Of a stretch of 24,933 nucleotides of DNA, positions 1 to 8,210 are shown piece after piece (position 1 is the stretch's first letter; the number at the start of each line of letters is the position of its first letter). Made by a program: the position numbers and the translations under genes. Source of the stretch: JAAEQD01 sp964521815 (lineage in GTDB: Bacteria; Zixibacteria; MSB-5A5; UBA10806; 4484-95); assembly GCA_964521815.1 (NCBI GenBank), contig CAZFSN010000019.1:1-24933 (forward strand), given 5' to 3'. The notes under the pieces were generated by a model that searched no databases, was not told the origin of the DNA, and saw nothing but the letters and a program-made list of their open reading frames with translations.

Positions 1-1355
1 TTGAAGACAAAGACAGTATGCAGAAAATGCTGTCGGCTACTCTCGAATCAGAGGGCTATGAAGTTGACGCGGTTAGCGATGGCAAGGCCGGTATCGATAA
101 GGCTCGCGATAAGAAATATGATGTCATCCTGACTGACCTTAAATTACCCAACATGGACGGTATGGGAGTCCTGTCGGAGGTTAAAGAGATTGATCCGGAA
201 GCCTCGGTAATCCTGATGACTGCCTATGGCACGATCGAAACAGCCGTTCAGGCAATGCGCCTGGGTGCTTATGATTTTTTGACCAAACCGTTCGATACCG
301 ATCATCTTTCCGTGATAATAAAACGGGCCATGGAAAATCGAAGGTTGATGGCGGAAAATTCACTGCTTCGCGAGGAGTTGGCCAACAGTCTCGGCATGAA
401 AGAGATAATCGGCAATTCCGATCAAATAAAAGAAGCAATGGACTTGGTACAAAAAGTCACTCAATCAGATGCTACGGTATTATTCCTGGGTGAATCAGGT
501 ACAGGCAAAGAATTATTTGCCCGGGCGATCCATAAACTTTCCAATCGTAAAAACGGCCCGTTTGTGGCTATAAATTGCGCGGCTATACCCCGTGAACTTC
601 TTGAAAATGAACTTTTTGGCTCCGAAAGAGGCGCTTATACCGGGTCAGTAGCCCGCAAGATGGGCAAATTCGAAATCGCTAATGGCGGTTCGATATTCCT
701 CGATGAAATAGGCGACATGGACATGGCGATTCAGGCCAAACTTCTGCGCGTACTTCAGGAACGTGAATTCGAGCGTTTGGGTGGAACCAAGGTTATCCCC
801 GTGGATGTGCGGGTAATTGTCGCCTCGAATGCTGATCTTAAAGCGTCAATATCTAAAAATACCTTTCGCGAGGATTTATTTTACCGGCTATCGGTCTTTC
901 CGATAACCCTGCCGCCGCTTAGGGAAAGACAGGGCGATTCCACCGTTTTGGCAAATTATTTTATCGAAAAATATTGTCTGGAAATGAATAAAAAGATAAA
1001 GAAACTATCGACTGATTCTCAAAACCTACTGGCCAAATATCATTGGCCGGGCAATGTCCGCGAACTGGAAAATACGATTGAGCGCGCGATAATCCTTTGC
1101 GCCGGTAAAACTATTACTCCCGAACACCTGGCTATCAGGTTGCCTTCAACAGAAGACATAAGACTTCGCGAGGGAGCCGGTTTAAAAGAGGTTTCCGCGC
1201 ATGCCCAGGCTAATGCTGAAAAGGGCCTTATCAAACGCGTATTGGTGCAGACTCATGGCAATAAGCGCAAAGCTGCCGAAATCCTGAAAGTTGACTATAC
1301 GACCCTATTCGAAAAACTGCGAAAATACGGCCTTAACAAAAAAGACGTAGAATAG
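1..1355 (+). CDS. NtrC-family sigma54-dependent response regulator (5' partial)
   Basis: Activates sigma54 promoters after phosphorylation by a partner kinase. The gene runs in from before the window: codons from base 3 read EDKDS straight into the ATG at 18, and ED is the usual acidic pair of a receiver domain, so the ATG at 18 is internal and only about 6-10 residues are missing. Numbering from that ATG, the receiver has phospho-acceptor D40 (VILTDLKLP) and ends near residue 110. The AAA+ domain has Walker A GESGTGKE (158-165), the sigma54-contact loop GAYTGS (205-210, usually GAFTGA) and Walker B FLDEIGD with D229-E230. A Fis-type helix-turn-helix closes the protein (about 400-440, GNKRKAAEILKVDYTTLFEK). 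No histidine kinase is adjacent inside the window; one may lie upstream. The family call is secure; the regulon is unknown. Confidence 0.96.
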   Translation, partial: EDKDSMQKMLSATLESEGYEVDAVSDGKAGIDKARDKKYDVILTDLKLPNMDGMGVLSEVKEIDPEASVILMTAYGTIETAVQAMRLGAYDFLTKPFDTDHLSVIIKRAMENRRLMAENSLLREELANSLGMKEIIGNSDQIKEAMDLVQKVTQSDATVLFLGESGTGKELFARAIHKLSNRKNGPFVAINCAAIPRELLENELFGSERGAYTGSVARKMGKFEIANGGSIFLDEIGDMDMAIQAKLLRVLQEREFERLGGTKVIPVDVRVIVASNADLKASISKNTFREDLFYRLSVFPITLPPLRERQGDSTVLANYFIEKYCLEMNKKIKKLSTDSQNLLAKYHWPGNVRELENTIERAIILCAGKTITPEHLAIRLPSTEDIRLREGAGLKEVSAHAQANAEKGLIKRVLVQTHGNKRKAAEILKVDYTTLFEKLRKYGLNKKDVE

Positions 1356-1420
1356 TCCAAGTTACCTTCGATTTTTATAAATACCTTATAACCTATTGAT
1401 ATTCAAGGAATAAAAAGACC

Positions 1421-1448
1421 TTGACTTTTCGCTGTAAATGTGTATAAT
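1421..1448 (+). promoter_or_regulatory. sigma70-type promoter for the secreted protein at 1552
   Basis: The -35 box TTGACT (1421-1426) and -10 box TATAAT (1443-1448) are separated by 16 bp. Transcription should start near 1455, giving a leader of about 95 nt before the ATG at 1552. It lies in the gap after the upstream regulator gene and points at the next gene, so that gene is probably its own unit. Confidence 0.7.
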
Positions 1449-1551
1449 ATTATAAGTATTAAGTATTGTTCTGGATGTTGGTTTTTCTACTAAATATTGA
1501 TGTGGCTAATCGGGATTTATCATAAAACAACATGGTCGGAGGCCGTCAATT

Positions 1552-2400
1552 ATGCCGAAATCGTTAATATTTATGGTTAGTCTGGTAATTTTATTTACAA
1601 TATGCGCCTGGGGCCAGGATCCCGGCATTCGGGATAGCCTGATAATCGGTTCAATTGATGTGGAGTATGCGCCGGGCGAATCGACGATAGTCGATATCCC
1701 GATATATTTTGTCACTGATGATTCAATCTCGTCGGTTATGATACCTATCGCCTGGGACAGCCCGGATGGCAATATCGAGGCGGCATCATACGAATGGGCC
1801 GGTACGTTCGAAAACTGGGAATCCACTTATGGTAATGATAGCCATGACTGGTTTGTCGGCTTCCACGATTTGGGCGGAACCGAAGAGCCATATCTGTTCA
1901 CCAATTCAGCAAGGCATCTTGGCCTAATACTTCGATACAGAATCGATGCTGATGCCGCGGAACAATATATTCCCATAGGGATTGGCGTTGGGCCGCATAA
2001 TTTACCTCTGAATTTCGGCGTGACAACCGGTGATATGGACCAGGATTTGACGCCGGTGGTTGTGCCCGGCTATATAAGATATGGCGCGGTCGGCATCGAT
2101 GATGAACCGACAGCATTGCCCAACGAATACGCTCTGGGTCAGAATTACCCGAATCCATTTAATCCGGAAACCAATTTCAGCTTCCAGATTCCCCAAACCG
2201 GCTATGTATCAATAGATATCTTCAATCTCCTTGGCCAAAATGTCAGAACATTAGTATCCGAACAAAAACAGGCCGGCAGTTATACCGCTCACTGGAACGG
2301 CAAAAATAATAGCAATCAGACCGTACCATCGGGGATTTATTTTTACCGGCTAACCGCGGATGGCTTTTCGAAAACTAAGAAAATGATTATGTTAAAGTAG
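1552..2400 (+). CDS. Secreted protein with T9SS/Por-type C-terminal sorting domain
   Basis: A 282-aa exported protein of unknown function. It starts with a signal peptide (about 1-22, cleaved near CAWGQ). Residues 28-175 are beta-rich, with a segment beginning GESTIVDIPIYFV that loosely resembles a cohesin-like beta sandwich; this is inference. The C-terminal 85 residues carry NYPNPFNPETNFSFQIP, then NLLGQNVRTLV, then PSGIYFYRL and a basic end KTKKMIMLK. That is the FlgD-Ig-like/type A sorting domain (TIGR04183 style) of surface-secreted proteins in the Bacteroidota and related phyla. The start is well placed: GGAGG at 1538-1542, 9 nt before the ATG. A promoter lies upstream and a terminator directly downstream, so it appears monocistronic. 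It differs from the three other secreted proteins here, which end in dockerin repeats. Confidence 0.9.
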   Translation: MPKSLIFMVSLVILFTICAWGQDPGIRDSLIIGSIDVEYAPGESTIVDIPIYFVTDDSISSVMIPIAWDSPDGNIEAASYEWAGTFENWESTYGNDSHDWFVGFHDLGGTEEPYLFTNSARHLGLILRYRIDADAAEQYIPIGIGVGPHNLPLNFGVTTGDMDQDLTPVVVPGYIRYGAVGIDDEPTALPNEYALGQNYPNPFNPETNFSFQIPQTGYVSIDIFNLLGQNVRTLVSEQKQAGSYTAHWNGKNNSNQTVPSGIYFYRLTADGFSKTKKMIMLK

Positions 2401-2469
2401 GGGAGTTTCAAATAATTGAGGCGAGAGAACAAACTTCACCCTACAACGCCTCAGTTAGATGAATCCATA

Positions 2470-2494
2470 AACGCCGCTTTCCGCGGCGTTTTTT
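2470..2494 (+). terminator. Rho-independent terminator after the sorting-domain protein
   Basis: A perfect 8-bp stem (AACGCCGC 2470-2477 with GCGGCGTT 2483-2490) around a 5-nt loop, followed by TTTT. A second, weaker inverted repeat TGAGGCG/CGCCTCA (2417-2423 and 2447-2453) lies just before it. Confidence 0.88.
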
Positions 2495-2544
2495 ATGAGG
2501 CTATGTGGGGAGATTTTCCACCGCGCTTTAAATATTTATGTTCG

Positions 2545-2628
2545 GGCAGTTCGTAACGAAGCGTGACCTGCCTGCCAAATTCCGTCAGGCCTCAAGATCT
2601 TGAGATCACACCCTTGTGGGCACGACCT
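2545..2628 (-). repeat. Bipartite palindromic repeat, copy 1 (hairpins A and B)
   Basis: Two hairpins lie side by side. Hairpin A (2545-2572) pairs GGCAGTTC with GACCTGCC (one mismatch) around TAACGAAGCG-type loop sequence. Hairpin B (2603-2628) pairs AGATC with GACCT around a 16-nt loop that contains CCCTTGTGGG. Read on the minus strand, B precedes A with the same two loop signatures found at 19234-19310, so both loci are copies of one element. It lies between a terminator and the end of the PAP2 gene and contains no ORF. Confidence 0.75.
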
Positions 2629-2657
2629 GGCGTAACATATATTATTTGATTGATTAT

Positions 2658-3518
2658 TTAAAATTGAAAAGCGAATCTAACACCCGGCGAATCGTCGATA
2701 ATAGCCGGCCCGAAAGCTAATTTGGATTTCTTGTCCGCTCGATGAGTCACTTTAAACGCGATATAAGTTCCGAGTATCGCGCCGGCGACAACATCACTTG
2801 GATAATGCACGTTTTCCTGCAGACGCGAGAAGCCAACATAAGCGGCGCCTACGTACGCGGGAATCCCCCATTTAAGCCCAAAATGATTATATATCACACC
2901 GGCGCTGGTGAAGGCTGTGGATGTGTGCCCGCTCGGGTAGCTGTAAGACTCCCCATTAGGGCGAGTGCGATTGGCTATGTGTTTCAGGCTTAAAGTCGCG
3001 AAACCGTTAATTACCTGGGCGCTGAAAAGATCCGACGCAAAAGACCTGATTTTGGAGTCGGGTCCTTTGCCGCCGAAATAATAAATGATCAGGGCTACAG
3101 GTACATGCAATAAAGCGCTGCCGCCGTATTCACCCAATTCAAAAAAGTCATCGGCAAATTTCGATTTTTCCAGGTGACGGTTTATTGCCAGCGACTCATT
3201 ATCGAAATTAGATTTGAATATCAAAGGAGGAAGAGTCAATCCGCCGTAAATAATGTAAAAATCTTTATCACCGAGAATGTGACAGAAATTAACGCGAAGA
3301 TTTTTCAGAAGCAAACGGCTATTGGATACCGCCGATTCATTTTTTATATCAGTGTCTTGCGACTTTTGGAGATAGAGATATTTAAAATAGTGACCAGTGG
3401 TTTTGCCATAATCCACGGGATGAGCGTTTAGATTATTCGAAAAAAAAGTAATCATAATAATTGTAAATATCAGGGCTATTTTCGTCAAGCCTGAATTGTA
3501 GAAATGTGAATATCGCAT
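2658..3518 (-). CDS. PAP2-superfamily phosphatase, membrane or exported
   Basis: Acid-phosphatase-like enzyme of the PAP2 (type 2 phosphatidic acid phosphatase) superfamily, 286 aa; members dephosphorylate lipid phosphates such as undecaprenyl or phosphatidylglycerol phosphates. All three signature motifs are present: K179-x6-R186-P187 (KHIANRTRP), P195-SGH198, and S231-R232-x5-H238-x3-D242 (SRLQENVHYPSD). The N-terminus has a hydrophobic export segment (about 13-30), followed by about 100 unassigned residues. Hydrophobic stretches near 135-150, 201-213 and 243-256 suggest the usual bundle. The ATG at 3518 has no good Shine-Dalgarno sequence. It lies 72 nt downstream of the efflux permease on the same strand, so co-transcription is possible. 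The substrate cannot be read from sequence. Confidence 0.93.
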   Translation of the reverse strand: MRYSHFYNSGLTKIALIFTIIMITFFSNNLNAHPVDYGKTTGHYFKYLYLQKSQDTDIKNESAVSNSRLLLKNLRVNFCHILGDKDFYIIYGGLTLPPLIFKSNFDNESLAINRHLEKSKFADDFFELGEYGGSALLHVPVALIIYYFGGKGPDSKIRSFASDLFSAQVINGFATLSLKHIANRTRPNGESYSYPSGHTSTAFTSAGVIYNHFGLKWGIPAYVGAAYVGFSRLQENVHYPSDVVAGAILGTYIAFKVTHRADKKSKLAFGPAIIDDSPGVRFAFQF

Positions 3519-3590
3519 AACTAAAATTATTGCTTTCTAATTAATTTAAGGTAAACATAATGCTAATTTGCGGCGTCGAATTACCTGAGA

Positions 3591-4808
3591 TTATTCATAC
3601 CGCAATGCTTCTATCGGGTCAAGCAACGATGCTTTGCGGGCCGGGTAAATGCCAAAAAAGATACCGACCACGAACGCGAAACCGAAAGACAGCGCCACCG
3701 CTTCCGCAGGTATAAACGTACTCCAGCCGAAAAACTCGGTCAAAACGAACGAACCACCCGCCCCCATTAATATGCCTATAATCCCGCCCAATAGCGACAG
3801 GCTGATTGATTCCAGCATGAACTGCATCAGTATGTCCCGTCGACGGGCGCCAATAGCCATCCTGACCCCGATTTCACGGGTGCGTTCGGTAACCGACACC
3901 AGCATGATATTCATAATACCGATACCGCCGACAAGCAATGAGACTAAAGCTACGCCGGCCAGCAGATAGGTGATCGTATCGGTCGTCTCCTCCCGGGCCG
4001 AGGCGAAATCCGATTGCGACTGGATAAAAAAATCGTTGTCTTGGTCGGGCCGCAAGCGATGCGATTTTCTAAGAGATTTTTCGATTTCCAGATAAGCGGT
4101 TTTTAGCATTGACTCATCTTTTAAGCGGGCGATGAAGCGATTGAGGTTGTCGATACCGAAAACCCGCTTCTGGGCGGTAGTGTACGGTATAATTACGATA
4201 TCGTCGAAATCCATATTGCCGCCGGAAGCGCCCTTGATCTCGGTTACGCCTAAAACCTCAAACCGGAGCCGTCCGATTCGGATAGTCTGGCCGACCGGAT
4301 TGATGCTGCCAAAGAGATTTTCGGCCACAGTCGGGCCAATCACGGCCACTCGTTTTAAACCGTTTACATCCTGATTCGTAAAATTAGAACCATCTTTAAT
4401 AATATAATTTCGAAGTTCCATGTATTCCGGGCTGGTGCCGATAACGGATGTGTTCCAATTTTGATTGCCATAAATAACCTGCTGATTACCTCTGATTTCC
4501 GGAACTATATAATCGACCGCGGTGCAGTCAGTTCTAAGCCTTTTAAGATCTTTCTCATCAAGCCTTTGAACTTCACCGGCCGCCGACCTGACGCCCCTCA
4601 TATGCGGAGCGCCCGAACGAATATAGAGCAGATTGGTACCCAGGGCTTCGAGCCTGTCCGAAACCGCCTTTTTAGCCCCCTGACCCAGCGAAATCATCGT
4701 AATTACCGCGGCTACGCCGATTATAATACCCAGCATCGTTAGAAAAGACCGGACCTTGTTGGCCAACAAAGAGTTTAAGCTGACACCCAGGAATTCGGTG
4801 AAGTTCAT
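3591..4808 (-). CDS. ABC transporter permease, MacB/FtsX type
   Basis: Inner-membrane permease of a MacAB-like export or mechanotransmission ABC system, 405 aa, lacking the N-terminal ATPase that E. coli MacB carries. The order is typical: TM1 (about 20-42, SFLTMLGIIIGVAAVITM), a large periplasmic MacB_PCD domain (about 50-275), then the FtsX core with three helices (about 280-305, 330-357, 365-393). Landmarks are GGIGIMNIMLVSVTERTREI and the end YPARKASLLDPIEALRYE. The ATG overlaps the stop of the adaptor gene by 4 nt (ATGA), so the two are translationally coupled. No ATP-binding subunit is encoded on either side, which is unusual because adaptor, ATPase and permease genes normally sit together. 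Confidence 0.95.
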   Translation of the reverse strand: MNFTEFLGVSLNSLLANKVRSFLTMLGIIIGVAAVITMISLGQGAKKAVSDRLEALGTNLLYIRSGAPHMRGVRSAAGEVQRLDEKDLKRLRTDCTAVDYIVPEIRGNQQVIYGNQNWNTSVIGTSPEYMELRNYIIKDGSNFTNQDVNGLKRVAVIGPTVAENLFGSINPVGQTIRIGRLRFEVLGVTEIKGASGGNMDFDDIVIIPYTTAQKRVFGIDNLNRFIARLKDESMLKTAYLEIEKSLRKSHRLRPDQDNDFFIQSQSDFASAREETTDTITYLLAGVALVSLLVGGIGIMNIMLVSVTERTREIGVRMAIGARRRDILMQFMLESISLSLLGGIIGILMGAGGSFVLTEFFGWSTFIPAEAVALSFGFAFVVGIFFGIYPARKASLLDPIEALRYE

Positions 4809-6061
4809 TGCTTTTTCTCCATCCCGGGAATCTGGTTCCAGCTTCTCATTCTTTCCAGAAATTGTTCACGGTCCTGCAAGGCCTTTGAAGTGACAGTGGT
4901 GAGCACAGTGTCGCCCTCGGCCAGCCCGGAGATGATTTCGGCCTGCTCGAAATTAGACAGGCCGATTTCGACCTGTTTTGGTTCCTGTTGACCATTGACA
5001 ATGGCGATTACCATCTTTGTAGGATTGGACTTTTTATGATTGTCGCCCGAATTACGCGATTGTTGCCCGGAACCTCTATTGCTTTGATCCGGACTATTGT
5101 TCCCGTTTGGATTGACCCCGATCATTCTGGCAATAGTGCGGGTGTCGGTTAAAGCCTCACGAGGTACCAAAAGGACATTTTCCTTATAACCGGCGACAAT
5201 CTCAACGCTGGCATTCATGCCCGCCATCAAAAGGCCATCAGAGTTATCTACTTCGATAGTGACATCGAAGGTTGTCACGTTTTGTTCGACAGTGGCCTGG
5301 GGATGGATACGCTTGACTTCGCCCTGGAATTCGCGATCAGGATAGCTTTCAGCGATTACCGTCGCTTTTTGGCCGATCTGAATTTGGCCTATATCCACTT
5401 CATCCACCGATGTTCTGACAGATACCTTAGACATGTCGGCGACCGCGGCAATCGCTGTGCCGCCCGAAACAGCCGATATACCCGAAGCGATAATTTGGCC
5501 TTCTTCGACATATTTTACCAGTATGATGCCATTAATCGGCGATTCGATCACGGTATCGGATAAACGCTCCCGGGCGTCATCCAGAGTGGTTTTAGCCTTT
5601 ATGAGGTTCGAGTTAGCCTGCTCCTTGGTTAAAAGCGCGTTCTCGTAGTCCAATTCGGATATTAAGCCCTGATCGTATAATTGCTTTTGCCGGTCAGTTT
5701 GCTTTTCAGCCTGCGATAGGGCGACGGTCGCAACTTCTAGGTCGGCTTGCGCCTGATCGAATTCGTTTTTAGCCGTAGTGGGATCCAGGCGAACGATTTG
5801 CTGACCTTTGGTGACCTTATCGCCTTCCTCGAAAGGAAAATCTATTATTTCGCCGGAAGCTTTCGATTTTAATTCTATCGTTTGTATCGGTTCGATAATA
5901 CCGGTCGAACTTATGGCTATAATGAGATTGCCCCGCTGAACAGTCGCTGTAGATAATTGAAATGGCGCGCCCTGAGAATCAATCGCGCTTTTGAAAGGAT
6001 TAAATATAAACAATATAACTATAATTATAATGACCATCGCCGAAAGTACTAATTTTTTCAT
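4805..6061 (-). CDS. Periplasmic adaptor (membrane fusion) protein, HlyD/MacA type
   Basis: Links the inner-membrane permease to an outer-membrane channel. The 418-aa protein has an N-terminal anchor (about 5-22), a split lipoyl domain (about 60-95 and 170-205, GEIIDFPFEEGDKVTKGQ and ESPINGIILVKYVEEGQ), a hairpin of coiled-coil helices (about 98-168), and beta-barrel and membrane-proximal domains (about 210-310 and 350-395). An Asn/Ser/Gly-rich low-complexity insert (about 315-350) interrupts the last part and is unusual. Start: the reading frame opens at a TTG at 6064, but the ATG at 6061 has AAGGAG 7 nt upstream and is chosen. It is first in the operon with the permease at 3591. RND-type adaptors share the fold, but the overlapping MacB-like permease argues for an ABC system. 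Confidence 0.93.
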   Translation of the reverse strand: MKKLVLSAMVIIIIVILFIFNPFKSAIDSQGAPFQLSTATVQRGNLIIAISSTGIIEPIQTIELKSKASGEIIDFPFEEGDKVTKGQQIVRLDPTTAKNEFDQAQADLEVATVALSQAEKQTDRQKQLYDQGLISELDYENALLTKEQANSNLIKAKTTLDDARERLSDTVIESPINGIILVKYVEEGQIIASGISAVSGGTAIAAVADMSKVSVRTSVDEVDIGQIQIGQKATVIAESYPDREFQGEVKRIHPQATVEQNVTTFDVTIEVDNSDGLLMAGMNASVEIVAGYKENVLLVPREALTDTRTIARMIGVNPNGNNSPDQSNRGSGQQSRNSGDNHKKSNPTKMVIAIVNGQQEPKQVEIGLSNFEQAEIISGLAEGDTVLTTVTSKALQDREQFLERMRSWNQIPGMEKKQ

Positions 6062-6117
6062 CAAATTACTCCTTTATTCTCCCCTTAATCTAATATAACT
6101 AAAAATACATATCCACA

Positions 6118-6153
6118 GTTAATCCGCAAATAATAAAATCATCCTGGATTAAC
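6118..6153. promoter_or_regulatory. Inverted repeat upstream of the efflux operon
   Basis: GTTAATCC (6118-6125) and GGATTAAC (6146-6153) form a perfect 8-bp inverted repeat with a 20-nt spacer, 57 nt upstream of the adaptor start. It could be a two-half-site operator or a leader hairpin. No convincing -35/-10 pair was found beside it, so the role is open. Confidence 0.35.
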
Positions 6154-6259
6154 CGGCATGTATATATTATCAATATTTAGATGAAAAAGATTCCGAAAAG
6201 TTTAAGAATTAATGAAATAGATTTGAACGCGTCCCTATATTTTATTCCGGGCATATTTA

Positions 6260-6290
6260 AAAGGCCATTCAATCGTTTTGAACGGCCTTT
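6260..6290 (-). terminator. Terminator after the dockerin-protein operon
   Basis: AAAGGCC (6260-6266) pairs with GGCCTTT (6284-6290), and TTCAA pairs with TTGAA inside, with one A-C mismatch and a 5-nt loop. It lies 42 nt past the stop of the gene ending at 6333. On the minus strand it ends in TTTT. On the plus strand it is followed by G and seven T residues, so it may act in both directions. Confidence 0.75.
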
Positions 6291-6332
6291 GTTTTTTTAC
6301 GAATTTAATCTCGCGAATTTGTCTGCTTCTGA

Positions 6333-8210
6333 CTACCGTACCGGCGTACAAGCCGGGTAATTTTCCTCCGTTGGGGGTATGTGCGGGAAATCAGGACAGC
6401 CATTCGGCAGCGGGTTCGAACTGCGGAAGTAATTGACAAGGTAAGTGACATCATTGCCGGTCAGCCGACAATCGCCATTAACGTCAGCAGCCGCGTAAAA
6501 ATTATCAAACAAGCATGCAGTCGCCGATGAGCGAAAGAAGTTAACCAGGTACGTGACATCGCCGCCGGTTAACTCGGCGGGCCAAGTGCCTTCAGTCATA
6601 TTGGCATCGCCGGGAATATATTCGTATACATGGTTTACGACAAATACCACCGGAACATCCAGCGGCGAATTGATTTCATCATTTGAATTAAAGATGATAT
6701 CACCGGTATATGTGCCCGGCAGAAGGTCGGTCGCGTCCAGTAAAACGTTCATTGTAACAGGGCTATCGCCTTCATGCAGGCTACCGCTGATCACATCAAT
6801 TGATAGCCAGGGCGGTTCGCACTTTAGCGAGGCGACATAATCGTTTTCATATTCGCCGGTGCCGTCGCAAGGCATATCGTACCATCCCGTCGGACCAACC
6901 CACATCCAATATTCACCGATAGGCAAGCTGGCAACGATTTTGGCCGTATCTCCAGGATCAGCCACCTCGATAATCAGAGCTTCATAATTCCCGCATTCAT
7001 TGCCGGTAGTTCCCGGTAAAAGGATCAGCGTAAGAAGTGGAAAGTCAGCGGTTACCGACCAGGTAAAAAGAGTCGGTTCCGTTAAAGAGAGAATGAACCA
7101 GTCAGTATCACGGGTGGAACCATCAGACCAGACTTTACCACAGACGGTTGTATTGCAGTTTAATGTTTCGAAAGCTTCGGTTCCCGGAGCCATCGCGCAG
7201 CCGCCGTTGATATCATCGCCGCAGGATTCCGATTCGGGTATGCCGTCGCCGGGGCAATCGACCATATTCAGGCGCCGCCCCGGATTATGTCCGTGATTAA
7301 TCTTCAATGGCAAATTCTCATAAATCTGCTCTATCTCGCTGGGTTTTTCAGAAGCCAGGAATGTTGGTAAATCAACGTTTGAATAATCTCGGTTTTCCCT
7401 GTTTTCGGCCGTAAGCGACATAATCAGGTCTTGAATCGCCGTAGTTGTGAAATTCAATCGTCCCTCTCCTGCATTGGAAATCGTTACAGTCTCGGTATCC
7501 GTAAATCCTTCTAAAGCTTCGCCATATACGCTATCGGGCACGACCGATAATATCGGGGTACCCAATTCGCAGATTACCGATGCCACATAATTATTCCCAT
7601 AATCGCCGCTACCGTCACAGGGCATATCGTACCAGTCATCGGGGCCAACGACGAGCCAATATGTTCCGGCCGGAAGTTCCAATTCTGCCGAAGCCGTATC
7701 ACTTGGATCGGCGCCGGCGGAAGCAAGCCATACAGCGTCGGTACATCCAGCGTTACCATCGTACATCCAGATTCGGGTGGGTGCGTCGCCAACCGCCAGC
7801 CATCTGACAAAACCGCGCTCGGTTAGAACCAATTCATACCAGTCGGTATCGCGAATGACATCATCAGACCAGTATGTTCCACAAACGAAAACGCCGCAGG
7901 AAATAGATTCGAATTGTTCGCTACCCGGGGTCATCAAACAGCCGCCATTATTATCCTCACCGCAGTCTTCCTCTTCGATTTGTGCTCCCGGCGGACAATC
8001 TACCGCCGCGATTATCGGCATAACCTGTTCACTTTTTTGCCGGTCTATGCTTAAGGGACTATCCTTTGATGATTTCATCTGGGGATCAGGGGACATGATT
8101 TTTCCAGCCGTCAGCTGAGTTGACCGGACATTATGGTTTGAGTTGGATATCGCCTGGGCGGAAACAACCCCCACAACCAGAACCAGAATTATAATCGTAA
8201 TCTTTTTCAT
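6333..8210 (-). CDS. Secreted protein with two PPC-like Cys repeats and a dockerin
   Basis: A 625-aa exported protein with no recognisable enzyme domain. Signal peptide 1-20 (ends VVSAQA). Two homologous Cys-containing beta modules follow: repeat 1 (about 72-215) and repeat 2 (about 319-464). Each opens with CP, E, then CG and NGGC (E/D-rich), continues through RDTDW, and ends with WYDMPCDG then YVAS and C. This matches PPC-like (pre-peptidase C-terminal) folds in outline. A segment near 220-255 and another near 470-525 look like Ig-type or abnormal-spindle-like beta domains. The end (534-598) is a dockerin pair: an expanded first loop (GDANMTEGTWPAEL) and a canonical second loop (DVNGDCRLTGND), each followed by VTYLVNxFR. 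GGAGG lies 7 nt before the ATG. The start overlaps the upstream dockerin gene by 4 nt. Probable role: surface or secreted scaffold or adhesin; inference. Confidence 0.9.
   Translation of the reverse strand: MKKITIIILVLVVGVVSAQAISNSNHNVRSTQLTAGKIMSPDPQMKSSKDSPLSIDRQKSEQVMPIIAAVDCPPGAQIEEEDCGEDNNGGCLMTPGSEQFESISCGVFVCGTYWSDDVIRDTDWYELVLTERGFVRWLAVGDAPTRIWMYDGNAGCTDAVWLASAGADPSDTASAELELPAGTYWLVVGPDDWYDMPCDGSGDYGNNYVASVICELGTPILSVVPDSVYGEALEGFTDTETVTISNAGEGRLNFTTTAIQDLIMSLTAENRENRDYSNVDLPTFLASEKPSEIEQIYENLPLKINHGHNPGRRLNMVDCPGDGIPESESCGDDINGGCAMAPGTEAFETLNCNTTVCGKVWSDGSTRDTDWFILSLTEPTLFTWSVTADFPLLTLILLPGTTGNECGNYEALIIEVADPGDTAKIVASLPIGEYWMWVGPTGWYDMPCDGTGEYENDYVASLKCEPPWLSIDVISGSLHEGDSPVTMNVLLDATDLLPGTYTGDIIFNSNDEINSPLDVPVVFVVNHVYEYIPGDANMTEGTWPAELTGGDVTYLVNFFRSSATACLFDNFYAAADVNGDCRLTGNDVTYLVNYFRSSNPLPNGCPDFPHIPPTEENYPACTPVR

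Noticed and set aside
2415..2490. Riboswitch or attenuator from alternative pairing of AACGCC with the terminator arm GGCGTT
   Set aside because: It lies after the end of a gene, with no gene downstream on the same strand to control.
2742..2993. Plus-strand frame of 83 aa across the PAP2 gene
   Set aside because: Lies entirely antisense to a gene with all three PAP2 motifs; its own translation has no features.
6858..7630. Near-identical DNA segments (GGCATATCGTACCA) taken as a mobile repeat
   Set aside because: They are in-frame copies within the two duplicated protein modules of one gene (WYDMPCDG motif), so protein duplication explains them.
7777..8118. Plus-strand frame of 113 aa across the dockerin-protein gene
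   Set aside because: Antisense shadow of a repeat module in the 6333-8210 gene, no start signal.
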